A stretch of 64,000 bases of DNA from Amycolatopsis marina. Lineage in GTDB: Bacteria; Actinomycetota; Actinomycetes; Mycobacteriales; Pseudonocardiaceae. Below, piece after piece: positions 35,508-43,837 of the stretch. Location: assembly GCF_900111885.1 (NCBI RefSeq), contig NZ_FOKG01000007.1, positions 186,001 through 250,000 on the forward strand, given 5' to 3'. A model generated the notes under the pieces. It did no database searches, was not told where the DNA came from, and saw only the letters and a list, made by a program, of their open reading frames with translations. The number at the start of each line of letters is the position of its first letter. The stretch's first letter is position 1. Both the position numbers and the translations under genes were made by a program.

Positions 35508-36782
35508 TCAAGGAAGTGGTACCGCCATGTCCTGCTCCTCGAGCCGGAACTTGAGCGCGCCACGCACGATGCCTTCGGCGGCCCAGAGCCGGGTCGGGGA
35601 CTCGCCTGCGAGTACGACGTAGCCCAGCTTGTAGCCCGCCTGCTCGTACGGGCGGATGAAGGTGCCGGGTTCGACGAACAGGTGCAGCTCCACCACTTCC
35701 GGCATCGCCCGCACCTGCTCGACGCCGTCCACCGCCGAGAGGTGGCCGCCGCGGTCCGAGGTCAGCATGTGCACCAGTGTCGGCAGCGGCGGCTTCGGAT
35801 CGAGGGACACGTCCTCGCCGACCGCGAGGGTGATCGTGGCCTCCATGAGGTCGACGCCGTAACACGTCTCGACCAGCTCGGCCAGTCCGTTGCCGCCCAT
35901 CCTGGCGCCCATCTCGATCAGGTACAGCTCGCCGTCGTGCCCGAGCACCGCGTCCAGCGTGAGTGGTCCGTTGCGGTAGCCGAGTTCCGCGCAGACCGAT
36001 GCCAGCATCGGTATCAGCCGGACATCCGCCTCGGCCGGAAGTGCCGCGGGCATCAGGTGTGTCGACGTGACGAAGAACGGCGGGGGAGTGATGGTTCGTT
36101 CGGTGACCGCGTGGAAGATGATGTCCCCGCCCGCGACCAATGCCTCGATGGTGAAATGGGTGCCGTCGAGATGCTCCTCGACGACGACCCGGCCGGATGG
36201 CGAGAACGCGATCGACTCCGTGCACGCGGAGCGGAGCATACCCGGACCCGCGCAGGCCACCACGCCTCTGCTGCCGGAGGAGTCGACCGGTTTCACCAGT
36301 GTGGGATACCGGAGTTCGCGTGCGCGTGAGAGCAGTTCGGCGCCGGGAACACCGGACACACTCCGATAGCTGGGCAGTCCGAGCCGGTCGCACACCGCGC
36401 GGAATACCGACTTGTCGGTCGAGGCGGCCACCGCGGCGTCGGACAGTGGCTCCGGCAGGTTCCAGTACCGGGTCAGCCACGCCTGGGCAGGCAGCCCCAC
36501 GTCGCTGGCGGGGCACAGCACCGCGACGATGTCACGGCGGCCCGCCAGCGCCGCGGCGATCTGCTCCGGAGCACGAACGCTGGCGTGCAGGAATTCGTCG
36601 GCGACCTCGACCCCTGGTGCGCCGGGGCGGATGTCGACGCAGATGGTGCGGTACCCCAGTTCGCGAGCGCGGCGGTACACACTGACGGATCCGTCGGCGC
36701 CGCCGAGTACGACCAGTGTGCGCGCTGACAGAGCTGGTCCCGTCGCTCCCGGCGACGGTGTTGTTCTCGGGTTGGTTGTCAT
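35508..36782 (-). CDS. ATP-grasp ligase
   Basis: A 424-residue protein from ATG 36782. The N-terminal Rossmann-like part is TLVVLGGADGSVSVYRRARELGY. The ATP-grasp core has TDKSVFRAVCDRLGLPSYRS, PTLVKPVDSSGSRGVV and the metal/ATP motif LIEMGARMGGNGLAELV. Such enzymes form amide bonds by activating a carboxylate as acyl phosphate, as in L-amino-acid ligases. It overlaps the GT2 gene by four bases (ATGA). The substrate is unknown; an amino acid joined to a sugar or peptide fits the neighbours. Confidence 0.9.
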   Translation of the reverse strand: MTTNPRTTPSPGATGPALSARTLVVLGGADGSVSVYRRARELGYRTICVDIRPGAPGVEVADEFLHASVRAPEQIAAALAGRRDIVAVLCPASDVGLPAQAWLTRYWNLPEPLSDAAVAASTDKSVFRAVCDRLGLPSYRSVSGVPGAELLSRARELRYPTLVKPVDSSGSRGVVACAGPGMLRSACTESIAFSPSGRVVVEEHLDGTHFTIEALVAGGDIIFHAVTERTITPPPFFVTSTHLMPAALPAEADVRLIPMLASVCAELGYRNGPLTLDAVLGHDGELYLIEMGARMGGNGLAELVETCYGVDLMEATITLAVGEDVSLDPKPPLPTLVHMLTSDRGGHLSAVDGVEQVRAMPEVVELHLFVEPGTFIRPYEQAGYKLGYVVLAGESPTRLWAAEGIVRGALKFRLEEQDMAVPLP

Positions 36783-37756
36783 GGTCTTGCCCCCAGGAAT
36801 CGCGGTGTCCCGCACAGCCGATCGGCGTCCCTGACCGGGAGACTCGACTCGCGGATGTAGAACTGTCGTGGCCGCGCCTGTCCCGCACCGAGCACCACGA
36901 GGTGACGCACGGTGAGCGACAGCGTGAACAACACGACGGTGAGCAACAGCAGTAGCGCCGCGGCGGCCGCGTGGCCGCCCAGCAGGCCGACCACGGAGGC
37001 CATAGCGAGCAGCAGCGCCAGCAGTCCGCTGAGCAGTGTGGTGAACGACGCGGCGGTCGTGAGTCTCCGGCTGAAGCCTACGAACAGCTCGACGGCGTGC
37101 GCGCTGAGAAAGCCGAACCCCACCTTGGACTCACCTCGTGCACGCGGCCGGTGCCGGACCGGCACGGTCGTGTACCGACTGGTGAGTCGGGGCACGGTGG
37201 CCAGGAAGTACGGGGTGGGCAGGCGGAGATCCACGATCTCGCGGGCCAGATCCGACCGCACCAGACGGAAGGCGGTCGCACCCTCCGGGATCTCGATCCG
37301 CAGGAGTCTGCGGCCGATGAAGTGGAAGGCCGCGGTGCCCCAGCGCCGCAGCAGCGGGTCCTGCCGGTTGGTCCGAACCCCGAAAACGGCGTCGTTTCCG
37401 CGTTCGGCCGCTTCGATGAGCACCCTGGCCTCGGCTGCGGGGAACTGCTGGTCGGCGTCGATGTGCAGGATCCACGGCCGGCTCGCGTACCGGTACCCGG
37501 CGGAGAATGCGGCCTCGAAACCGAAGTTGCGGGTGAAGGAGATGAACTGAACGCGGGAGTCGGACTCGGCCAGATGCCGGATGACCTCCAGCGTCCCGTC
37601 GACGCTTCCGTCGTCAACGTAGATGATCTCCAGGTCGAGGGTGCCGAGCTCGGCCAGAATCTCCCGATAGGACGGTTCGATGTTGTCAACTTCGTTGTAG
37701 CACGGGATGACCACCGTGAGTCCGATGCGGGCAGGAGACTCCGTCGCATCGGTCAT
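36779..37756 (-). CDS. GT2 glycosyltransferase with two C-terminal membrane helices
   Basis: A 325-residue protein of the DPM synthase/GtrB-like group. It shows VVIPCYNEVDNIEPSYREIL, YVDDGSVDGTLEVI, RNFGFEAAFSAGYRYA, the DADQQFP metal motif and AFRLVRSDLAREIVDL. Helices near residues 240-290 anchor it in the membrane. Such enzymes move a sugar from a nucleotide onto polyprenyl phosphate on the cytosolic face. It is the first gene of the minus-strand operon, starting at ATG 37756. Confidence 0.93.
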   Translation of the reverse strand: MTDATESPARIGLTVVIPCYNEVDNIEPSYREILAELGTLDLEIIYVDDGSVDGTLEVIRHLAESDSRVQFISFTRNFGFEAAFSAGYRYASRPWILHIDADQQFPAAEARVLIEAAERGNDAVFGVRTNRQDPLLRRWGTAAFHFIGRRLLRIEIPEGATAFRLVRSDLAREIVDLRLPTPYFLATVPRLTSRYTTVPVRHRPRARGESKVGFGFLSAHAVELFVGFSRRLTTAASFTTLLSGLLALLLAMASVVGLLGGHAAAAALLLLLTVVLFTLSLTVRHLVVLGAGQARPRQFYIRESSLPVRDADRLCGTPRFLGARP

Positions 37757-37882
37757 CGACCAGTGTCCGAATTGGGCGGTTGTGTGTGGTGCGGGTGTCT
37801 GCGTAGTGGTGGACCAGGCATGGGTATCCTTTGTTCGATCTCAGGCAGGCGGGTCGCGCCTACGTAGAGCAGCGATTCGAGA

Positions 37883-37909
37883 GTTATAGGCCTGACCCCC
37901 TCCGTCAGG
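37883..37909. promoter_or_regulatory. Divergent promoter region with inverted repeat
   Basis: The 276-bp gap 37757-38032 separates the two operons and is less GC-rich than its surroundings. A minus-strand TATAAC lies at 37888-37883, a plausible -10 for the GT2 operon with an untranslated leader of about 120 bases. Next to it CCTGAC at 37891-37896 and GTCAGG at 37904-37909 form an inverted repeat that could be an operator. GTTAAT at 37924-37929 is a possible -10 for the other side. All are by inspection only. Confidence 0.4.
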
Positions 37910-38032
37910 GGAAGCCTTTCGTTGTTAATTGCGCCGTTCGGCGGCGGCCACCCTCCGAAAGATGTGGGGTGTTTGGCGGATTCCGTCTGCGCGCGGTCGA
38001 ATTCGGCGCCTGTGCTGGCACACTCGGTCGGC

Positions 38033-38815
38033 ATGTGGACTACTGGGGTGAGCGCTTTGTGGCGCTCGGAATACCGTCGTGCCGTCCGGTCCGCGTTCGA
38101 CACGGTCCCGTTCTATCGAGAGCGGTGGGCGCTCGACGGCCGGACCCAGCCGACTCTCGTGCCAGGCAGAACCGGCACGCGCGACGGAGCCGTGACCCCG
38201 GATGACGCGGCTCGCGCGATGGTGGATCTCGTGCCGCTGGCGGGTGGCGCTGCCCGGCCGGACCCGGTGCGTGGCCTCGGCAGCGTGCTGCCACACGCAC
38301 GACCGTTGCGGCGGGACACCCTCGTCGTCGTCGCCGACCCGGAGATGACACTTCCCCCCGCGGATCTCGGGGGGCGTATGCGCGGGTGCGTGCTGGACCC
38401 CGAGGCGTTGCTCACGGACGAGCCCGCCATGACGGAACTCACGAATGCCCTGCTACGTAAGGACAGCGTGGTCGCCGTAGGGCCGGACAAGGGACTGGCC
38501 GCGCTGGACTCGGCACTGCGCGCGGACCTTCCACAACGGCTGGACCGCGTGCCCCACCGCACACTCGCCGAACTCGACGGCGGGCCGTACGGGCTCATCC
38601 ACGACCCACAGCTGGGATACCTCGGCGCGTTCCACCGGTGTGGACGATGGCACCTTGACTGGCGCCGGGTGTACGTCCGCTCGACCAGGGCCGGTCTCGC
38701 GGTGACCTTGCTCCGCCAGGAGTCCCCGAGGATGGTCGACGTGCTCGTCGCGGGCGGGGTCGCGGGGAAGGTGGCGTCCTGCCCTCGGCACGGAACCCCG
38801 GTTGTGCTGACGTGA
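38033..38815 (+). CDS. Unrecognised protein with a PaaK-like N-terminal helix
   Basis: A 260-residue protein from ATG 38033. The opening ALWRSEYRRAVRSAFDTVPF followed by YRERWALDG resembles the N terminus of phenylacetate-CoA ligase/CapK-type adenylating enzymes (VPFYRERW). The rest lacks the adenylation motifs such as a TSG[ST]TG-like loop and is far shorter than the 430-residue family. Other visible parts are VVVADPEMTLPPADLGGRM and DPQLGYLGAFHRCGRWHLDW. It may be a degenerate or partner form. Its stop overlaps the next GTG, so it is coupled to the GNAT series. Confidence 0.6.
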   Translation: MWTTGVSALWRSEYRRAVRSAFDTVPFYRERWALDGRTQPTLVPGRTGTRDGAVTPDDAARAMVDLVPLAGGAARPDPVRGLGSVLPHARPLRRDTLVVVADPEMTLPPADLGGRMRGCVLDPEALLTDEPAMTELTNALLRKDSVVAVGPDKGLAALDSALRADLPQRLDRVPHRTLAELDGGPYGLIHDPQLGYLGAFHRCGRWHLDWRRVYVRSTRAGLAVTLLRQESPRMVDVLVAGGVAGKVASCPRHGTPVVLT

Positions 38816-39870
38816 CCTCCGGCGTGGCTGTCTTCGATCCCCGAGTGGACCCGGAGCCCGCCGGGTGGCGCGACTTCCAGCGGCGGTGGCGGTTGCACGC
38901 GGTGTGGGACTACGAGCTGATCAGGCTGGAAGCGTGGACGGCGCGCAACCCGCCGGTGCTGATCGTGGTCAGCGACGCGGGCAAGGTGGTCGCCGGTCTT
39001 TCGGTTCTCGTGTGCCGCCCGTGGCGAAAACCGCGGTACGCGTCGGCACCGAAGCAGCATTCCCGCTGGCCGAGGATCCGGGGACCGGTCTGGGCCGAGG
39101 TGTACCAGCCCTGGCTCAGTGGCTTTCCGGGGGTCGTGTTCGACCCCGGCCTCGATCCGGCCGCGCGCGGGGATGTGGCGAGACTGGCCGAGCGGGAACT
39201 CGCACGCTGCCTCGGCGCCGGGCTGCTCGGTGTGCTCTACCGCGCCCTCGACCAAGAACTCGCGGGAATCGTCGCCGGTCGTGGGAGGCTGACACGTGAG
39301 GTCGATTCGGTCGCGGTGCTGGCCAACGACTTCTCCTCACCCGACGACTGGTTGTCCTTGCTGTCGAAGAGCCGCAGGGCGAGCCTGCGCAGACAACACA
39401 GGGAACTGGAGTCCGCGTCCGATCTGCTGGTGCGTGGTGGAGCAGCACGGGACGACCTCGACGGCGCAGAGATCGCGCGGCTGATCAACCGGCATCGTGC
39501 CGAGCGCGGAAAGGCGCCGCTGGACACCCGGAGCCCGCTTTCCGGCGCCTACTTCGAGAGGTTTCTGCGCCGACCGGACGTGCACACGCTCACGTACCAC
39601 GACGACGAGGGACAACTACTGGCGGTGAACACCATGCTCGACCATCCGGACAGCGTGATCAAGCAGCACTGGGCCGCGTTGCCCGAGGCCGAGGGCGGGC
39701 GTAAGCACCTGTTCTTCGACAGCTATCAGCGGGCTGTCCGGCACCTGGTCCGCAGGGGCGCGGCTGAGCTCTCCGCCGGGCGCCGGCCCCATGAGGTGAA
39801 GCGCTCATTGGGATTCCGGACGCGACCGATCTTCGGTGTCGCGGTGCCGAGGCCGGTGGTGGGCCGATGA
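38812..39870 (+). CDS. GNAT/FemAB-like transferase, paralogue 1 of 4
   Basis: A 352-residue protein of the Acetyltransf_6/FemAB-like fold (double GNAT). It has DPRVDPEPAGWRDFQRRW at the N terminus, PVWAEVYQPWLSGFPGVVFD, then SKSRRASLRRQHRELE, RPDVHTLTYHDDEGQLLAVN and the shared QHWAALPEAEGGRKHLFFD and VKRSLGFRTRP near the C terminus. It could acetylate, acylate or add an aminoacyl group. It starts at GTG 38812 over the previous stop and its TGA overlaps the next ATG. The acyl donor is unknown. Confidence 0.85.
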   Translation: MTSGVAVFDPRVDPEPAGWRDFQRRWRLHAVWDYELIRLEAWTARNPPVLIVVSDAGKVVAGLSVLVCRPWRKPRYASAPKQHSRWPRIRGPVWAEVYQPWLSGFPGVVFDPGLDPAARGDVARLAERELARCLGAGLLGVLYRALDQELAGIVAGRGRLTREVDSVAVLANDFSSPDDWLSLLSKSRRASLRRQHRELESASDLLVRGGAARDDLDGAEIARLINRHRAERGKAPLDTRSPLSGAYFERFLRRPDVHTLTYHDDEGQLLAVNTMLDHPDSVIKQHWAALPEAEGGRKHLFFDSYQRAVRHLVRRGAAELSAGRRPHEVKRSLGFRTRPIFGVAVPRPVVGR

Positions 39871-40937
39871 ACGTCGACATCGTGGACCCGCGCACCGACA
39901 GGGAGCCCGAGGGATGGCGTGATTTCCGCCGCAGGGCGAACCTGCCGCCGGTCTGGGACTATCAGCTCCTTGGTACCGAGGCGTGGCTGTCGCGCAACCC
40001 GCCGGTACTCGCGGTGCTCCACAATGGAACACGAGTGGTCGGCGCCTGCTCCGTCATGGTCTGCCGAACGTTTCGCGGCCGGACTTTCGCGCCGTCACCG
40101 AGCGGCCGACGCACCCGGTTGCGTCCCGTGTGGGCCGAGGTCTATCTGCCCCTGCTCAGTGGATACCCGGCAGGCGTCTTCGACCGTTCCGTGGACGCCG
40201 CGGCGCGCAAGGCGGCGCTACGGCTGTTCGAACGCGAACTGGTGCGGTTCCTCGGCATCGGCACAGTCGGGGTGGTGTACCGCGCCATGACGCCCGAGGT
40301 GGGTCTCGCCGCCGGCGGCGGTGGACGGGTGACGAGGGAGATCGATCCCACCGCGGTGATGCGCAACAGGTGGTCTTCCTTCGCGGACTGGCTGGACACC
40401 CTGTCTCCCCGCGTTCGTGCCGCCATCGAACGCCTGGACGCTGACGACACGGTCCAGGTCACCTCGGGCGCGCAACGCACCGATCTGGACGGCCGCGAGC
40501 TGGCCGTCCTGCTCAACGAGCACAGGGCGCGGCAGGATGCGCGGGCATGGGCCGAGGGGCAGCGATCGCGGGTCGGCGGCCTGCACCTGGACACCCGCAG
40601 TCCGGTGGCAGCCGCGTACCTGGACACCTTCGTGCGTCGCCGGGACGTCGTGACCACCGTGTACCGCGACCGGAACGGCGGACTGCTGGCTTTCAACACG
40701 ATGATCGACCACCCGGTGAGTTCCGCCGTCCACCACTGGGCCGCGGTTCCCGCCGGCAGTGGCGGGCGTGGGGATTTGTACATCGACGCGTACGCACGGT
40801 GTGTGCGGCACATGATCGAGCATGGCAGGGCCGAGTTGACCGCGGGCCGCACGCTGCTGGATGTCAAGGGAGAACTGGGTTTCGGCACCAGGTCCCTGAC
40901 GTCGGTCGCCGTGCCGAGACCGGTGATGGGTCGGTGA
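39867..40937 (+). CDS. GNAT/FemAB-like transferase, paralogue 2 of 4
   Basis: A 356-residue paralogue of its neighbours. It keeps DPRTDREPEGWRDFRRRANL, PVWAEVYLPLLSGYPAGVFD, LDTRSPVAAAYLDTFVRRRD and VHHWAAVPAGSGGRGDLYID, and ends VAVPRPVMGR. Compared with paralogue 1 it lacks the basic RKxLRRQ segment (here SPRVRAAIERLDADD) and has an inserted RQDARAWAEGQRSRVGG. It is coupled by ATGA upstream and GTGA downstream. The insert may change the acceptor pocket; that is inference. Confidence 0.85.
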   Translation: MNVDIVDPRTDREPEGWRDFRRRANLPPVWDYQLLGTEAWLSRNPPVLAVLHNGTRVVGACSVMVCRTFRGRTFAPSPSGRRTRLRPVWAEVYLPLLSGYPAGVFDRSVDAAARKAALRLFERELVRFLGIGTVGVVYRAMTPEVGLAAGGGGRVTREIDPTAVMRNRWSSFADWLDTLSPRVRAAIERLDADDTVQVTSGAQRTDLDGRELAVLLNEHRARQDARAWAEGQRSRVGGLHLDTRSPVAAAYLDTFVRRRDVVTTVYRDRNGGLLAFNTMIDHPVSSAVHHWAAVPAGSGGRGDLYIDAYARCVRHMIEHGRAELTAGRTLLDVKGELGFGTRSLTSVAVPRPVMGR

Positions 40938-41950
40938 GGGCGAGGATGGCCGACTCCGTGGAAGTCCTCGATCCGGCATACGACGAAGAACCGGCGGGAT
41001 GGGCTGGGTTGCGCGGCTCCACCGCGCAGCACGCGTCCTGGGACTTCGGCCTGCTGGGTATCGAGTCACGGCACGCGCGCCAGCCCACCAGGATCGCGGT
41101 GGTCCGGCGCGACGGCAGCGCGCTCGGTGCGGTCGTGGCGACCCTGGTCCGGTTCCGTGGCGGTCTCAGTCTCCTCGAGGTGCACAACCCGTGGCTGTCC
41201 GGCTTTCCCGGCTGGGCACTGACGGACCGACTGGAACCGGCCGACCTCAGGCACGTGTTGCGGACGTGCGAACGGGCGCTCTGCAGGGCGGCGGGTGTGG
41301 GCTGTGCAGGTCTGTTGTACCGCTCCGTCTCCGTGGACTCGCTGCCGCTCGTACGCGGGCGCGGCCGCCTCGTTCGGCAGGCGATGGGCACGGCGGTGCT
41401 GGAGAACACCTTCGCCAGTGGCGCCGACTGGGTCGCGTCGTTGCCGCGAAGCCGCAGGCACAGTATCCGCGGTCAGGTTCGCAAGGTGGATGCGGACGCC
41501 GGAATCGTGGTGCGATTCGCGTCCGCACGTGATGATCTCGACGGAGCGGAGCTGGCCGAACTGGTGAACCGGCATCGCGACCGTCTCGGCAGGCCGAAGT
41601 TCGACAGCCGGAGCCCGGTCTCCGCCGAGTACCTGCACGCGCTGGTTCGCAGGGAGGATGTGCGGACCCTGACGTATCACGACGGGAGCGGCAGGTTGCT
41701 GGCATTCGCGGACCTGCTGGATCATCCGGACATCCCGCTGTACCAGCACTGGGCGGCGTTGCCGCCGGAGGCGGGCGGGCGCAAGCATCTCTACTTCGAC
41801 TCCTACGCCCGCCTGATCGAGCAGGTCGTCGCCGACGGGCGCAAGGCGCTCGCAGCGGGCAGGGGCAGACTCGAACTGAAGGCCTCGCTGGGGTTGCGCA
41901 CGCGCCCCTTGTTCGCGGTCGGTGTCCCCCGTCCGGTGGCCGGCCGATGA
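40934..41950 (+). CDS. GNAT/FemAB-like transferase, paralogue 3 of 4
   Basis: A 338-residue paralogue from GTG 40934, which overlaps the previous stop; ATG 40946 is an alternative start. It has DPAYDEEPAGWAGLRGS, NPWLSGFPGWALTD, RSRRHSIRGQVRKVDADAG, FDSRSPVSAEYLHALVRRED and QHWAALPPEAGGRKHLYFDS. The first domain is shorter than in paralogues 1 and 2. It ends VGVPRPVAGR. It overlaps paralogue 4 by four bases (ATGA). Confidence 0.85.
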   Translation: MRARMADSVEVLDPAYDEEPAGWAGLRGSTAQHASWDFGLLGIESRHARQPTRIAVVRRDGSALGAVVATLVRFRGGLSLLEVHNPWLSGFPGWALTDRLEPADLRHVLRTCERALCRAAGVGCAGLLYRSVSVDSLPLVRGRGRLVRQAMGTAVLENTFASGADWVASLPRSRRHSIRGQVRKVDADAGIVVRFASARDDLDGAELAELVNRHRDRLGRPKFDSRSPVSAEYLHALVRREDVRTLTYHDGSGRLLAFADLLDHPDIPLYQHWAALPPEAGGRKHLYFDSYARLIEQVVADGRKALAAGRGRLELKASLGLRTRPLFAVGVPRPVAGR

Positions 41951-42972
41951 CCCCCGCGGTCGAGGTGCTGGACCCGAGGGTCGACCCGGAACCGCGGTAC
42001 TGGGCGGACCTGCGCAGGCGGGCGGGGCTGCGCGCGGACTGGGCCTGGGAGGTGCTGGCGGTGCAGGCGTGGTGCGCGCGGACACCGCAGTACGTCACCG
42101 TGCTGCACGGGGAAGGGGCACCACGCGGCGTCGTGAGTTCGGCCTGGGTCGGTTCGCGCACCCGCAGGCATCGCTTCGTCTCCTCCGAGCGCGGTGGCAG
42201 CTGGGGCGGACTGGACGTGCGGGCGCCGGGGACGAGCTCGCTGCCGGGCTGGTGGTTCGCGGGCGCGGCAGGCGGCGGATGCCGCGAACTGCTGACCGAT
42301 TACGTGCCGGCGATGCGCGAGACACTCGGCCGCGGGCTTCGTTGCCTGCTGCTGCGGCAGGTGCCGTCGTCAGGACTGTCCGCGGTGGACGGCAGGTTTC
42401 GACTGGTTCGTGAGACCGAGAGCATCGCCGTACTGCGCACCGACACCTTCGGCGACCGGCAGGACTGGATGAACACTCTGACCAGGAAACGACGGCAGAA
42501 CCTGCGCAAGATCTTCCGCACCGTCGAGGAGGACGAGACGCTGGATGTGCGGGTCACACCGGGGACGGCGATGGACCCCGCGGAAGTGGCGGAACTAATC
42601 CGGCACAACGAGGTCAAGCATCGGGACGTCCCGATCGTTCCACTGCCCCAGTTCGTCGGATATCTGGAGCGCCTGCTGCGGCAACCGGACGTGTTCGTGC
42701 TGAGCTATGCCGACCGTGATTCGGGTCGGCTGCTGGCGATAGCGACGATCCTGGACGATCCGGAGTGGCCGGTGATGCGCACCTGGTCGGCGCTGCCGGT
42801 GGAGGCAGGTGGGCGGCCGAACCTCTACTTCCACTTCTACGGCGAATCGGTCCGCTGGTCGGTCGAGACCGGTAAGCGCGGGGTGATCCTGGGCAAGAAG
42901 ATGTCGGAGACGAAGCGGACACTGGGAGCCGAACTCGTCCCGCAGTACGCGGCCGCCGTTCCGTTGTGGTAA
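41947..42972 (+). CDS. GNAT/FemAB-like transferase, paralogue 4 of 4 (most divergent)
   Basis: A 341-residue member of the same family. It keeps DPRVDPEPRYWADLRRRAGL, TRKRRQNLRKIFRTVEED, RQPDVFVLSYADRDSGRLLA and the core WSALPVEAGGRPNLYFHFYG, but its N-terminal domain is Gly/Trp-rich (RGGSWGGLDVRAPGTSSLPG) and its end (KKMSETKRTLGAELVP) differs from the shared PRPVxGR tail. It closes the operon; a hairpin follows at 42997-43020. Confidence 0.85.
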   Translation: MTPAVEVLDPRVDPEPRYWADLRRRAGLRADWAWEVLAVQAWCARTPQYVTVLHGEGAPRGVVSSAWVGSRTRRHRFVSSERGGSWGGLDVRAPGTSSLPGWWFAGAAGGGCRELLTDYVPAMRETLGRGLRCLLLRQVPSSGLSAVDGRFRLVRETESIAVLRTDTFGDRQDWMNTLTRKRRQNLRKIFRTVEEDETLDVRVTPGTAMDPAEVAELIRHNEVKHRDVPIVPLPQFVGYLERLLRQPDVFVLSYADRDSGRLLAIATILDDPEWPVMRTWSALPVEAGGRPNLYFHFYGESVRWSVETGKRGVILGKKMSETKRTLGAELVPQYAAAVPLW

Positions 42973-42996
42973 CCGCTGGCCGGCGCGGGTAGGGAC

Positions 42997-43020
42997 AGCC
43001 CCACCCCGGGTTCGGGGGCT
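42997..43020. terminator. Hairpin after the GNAT operon
   Basis: AGCCCC at 42997-43002 and GGGGCT at 43015-43020 can pair, with further CCCGGG-type pairing inside. It lies 25 bases after the stop of the last GNAT gene and 43 bases before the ABC transporter start. Confidence 0.55.
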
Positions 43021-43062
43021 GGCGCTGGTGAACCGCCACCGGATTCACGATGAGATCGACCC

Positions 43063-43833
43063 ATGACAGCGGCAAAGGGGATGACCCGGGAACAGCAGGG
43101 GAGCAGGGCACCCGCGGCAGTGGAGTTGCGCGGGGTCGGCCGGGAGTACGGGACGGGACAGGCCAGGGTACGGGCGCTGGACGGGGTGAGCACCGAGTTC
43201 GCGCCGGGCTCGTGGACCGCGGTGATGGGCCCGTCCGGCTCGGGAAAGTCGACGCTGCTGCACTGCGCGGCCGGGCTGGAACAGGTGAGTGCGGGGCAGG
43301 TGCTGCTCGCCGGGCAGGACATCACCGCGGCGTCCGACGCCGAACTGACCGCGTTGCGTCGCGGGAGCGTCGGGTTCGTCTTCCAGAGCTTCAACCTGAT
43401 CGGCTCGCTGACGGCTGAGCAGAACGTCGCACTGCCGCTGAAACTCGGTGGCGGAAGGGTGTCCACAAAGGATGTCCGGGCGGTGCTGGCGAGCGTGGGA
43501 CTCGACGACCGGCGGCGGCACCGGCCCCGCGAGCTGTCCGGTGGCCAGCAGCAGCGGGTGGCGATCGCGCGGGCCATGGTCACCAGGCCCGCCGTGTTGT
43601 TCGCCGACGAGCCGACGGGAGCGTTGGACTCCGGGTCGGCGAGAACCGTGCTGGGCCTGTTACGCGGCATGGTGGATTCGGCGGGACAGACAATCGTGAT
43701 GGTCACCCACGACCCGGCAGCGGCGGCGAGCGCCGACGCGGTGGTCTTCCTCTCCGACGGCCACATCGTGGACAGGGCGATCGCGCCTTCCGCCGCCGAG
43801 GTCGCCGCACGTCTTGCCCGGCTGGAGGCATGA
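43063..43833 (+). CDS. MacB/LolD-type ABC transporter ATPase
   Basis: A 256-residue ATPase. Walker A is GPSGSGKST, the Q-loop region FVFQSFNLIGSLTAEQNV, the signature LSGGQQQRVAIARAM and Walker B VLFADEPTGALD. This pattern is typical of mechanotransmission ABC systems (MacB/LolCDE). It pairs with the FtsX-like permease that follows almost at once. Substrate unknown: export or extrusion of lipopeptides or peptides is usual. A separate transcription unit from the GNAT operon is suggested by the hairpin. Confidence 0.93.
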   Translation: MTAAKGMTREQQGSRAPAAVELRGVGREYGTGQARVRALDGVSTEFAPGSWTAVMGPSGSGKSTLLHCAAGLEQVSAGQVLLAGQDITAASDAELTALRRGSVGFVFQSFNLIGSLTAEQNVALPLKLGGGRVSTKDVRAVLASVGLDDRRRHRPRELSGGQQQRVAIARAMVTRPAVLFADEPTGALDSGSARTVLGLLRGMVDSAGQTIVMVTHDPAAAASADAVVFLSDGHIVDRAIAPSAAEVAARLARLEA

Positions 43834-43837
43834 ACTG

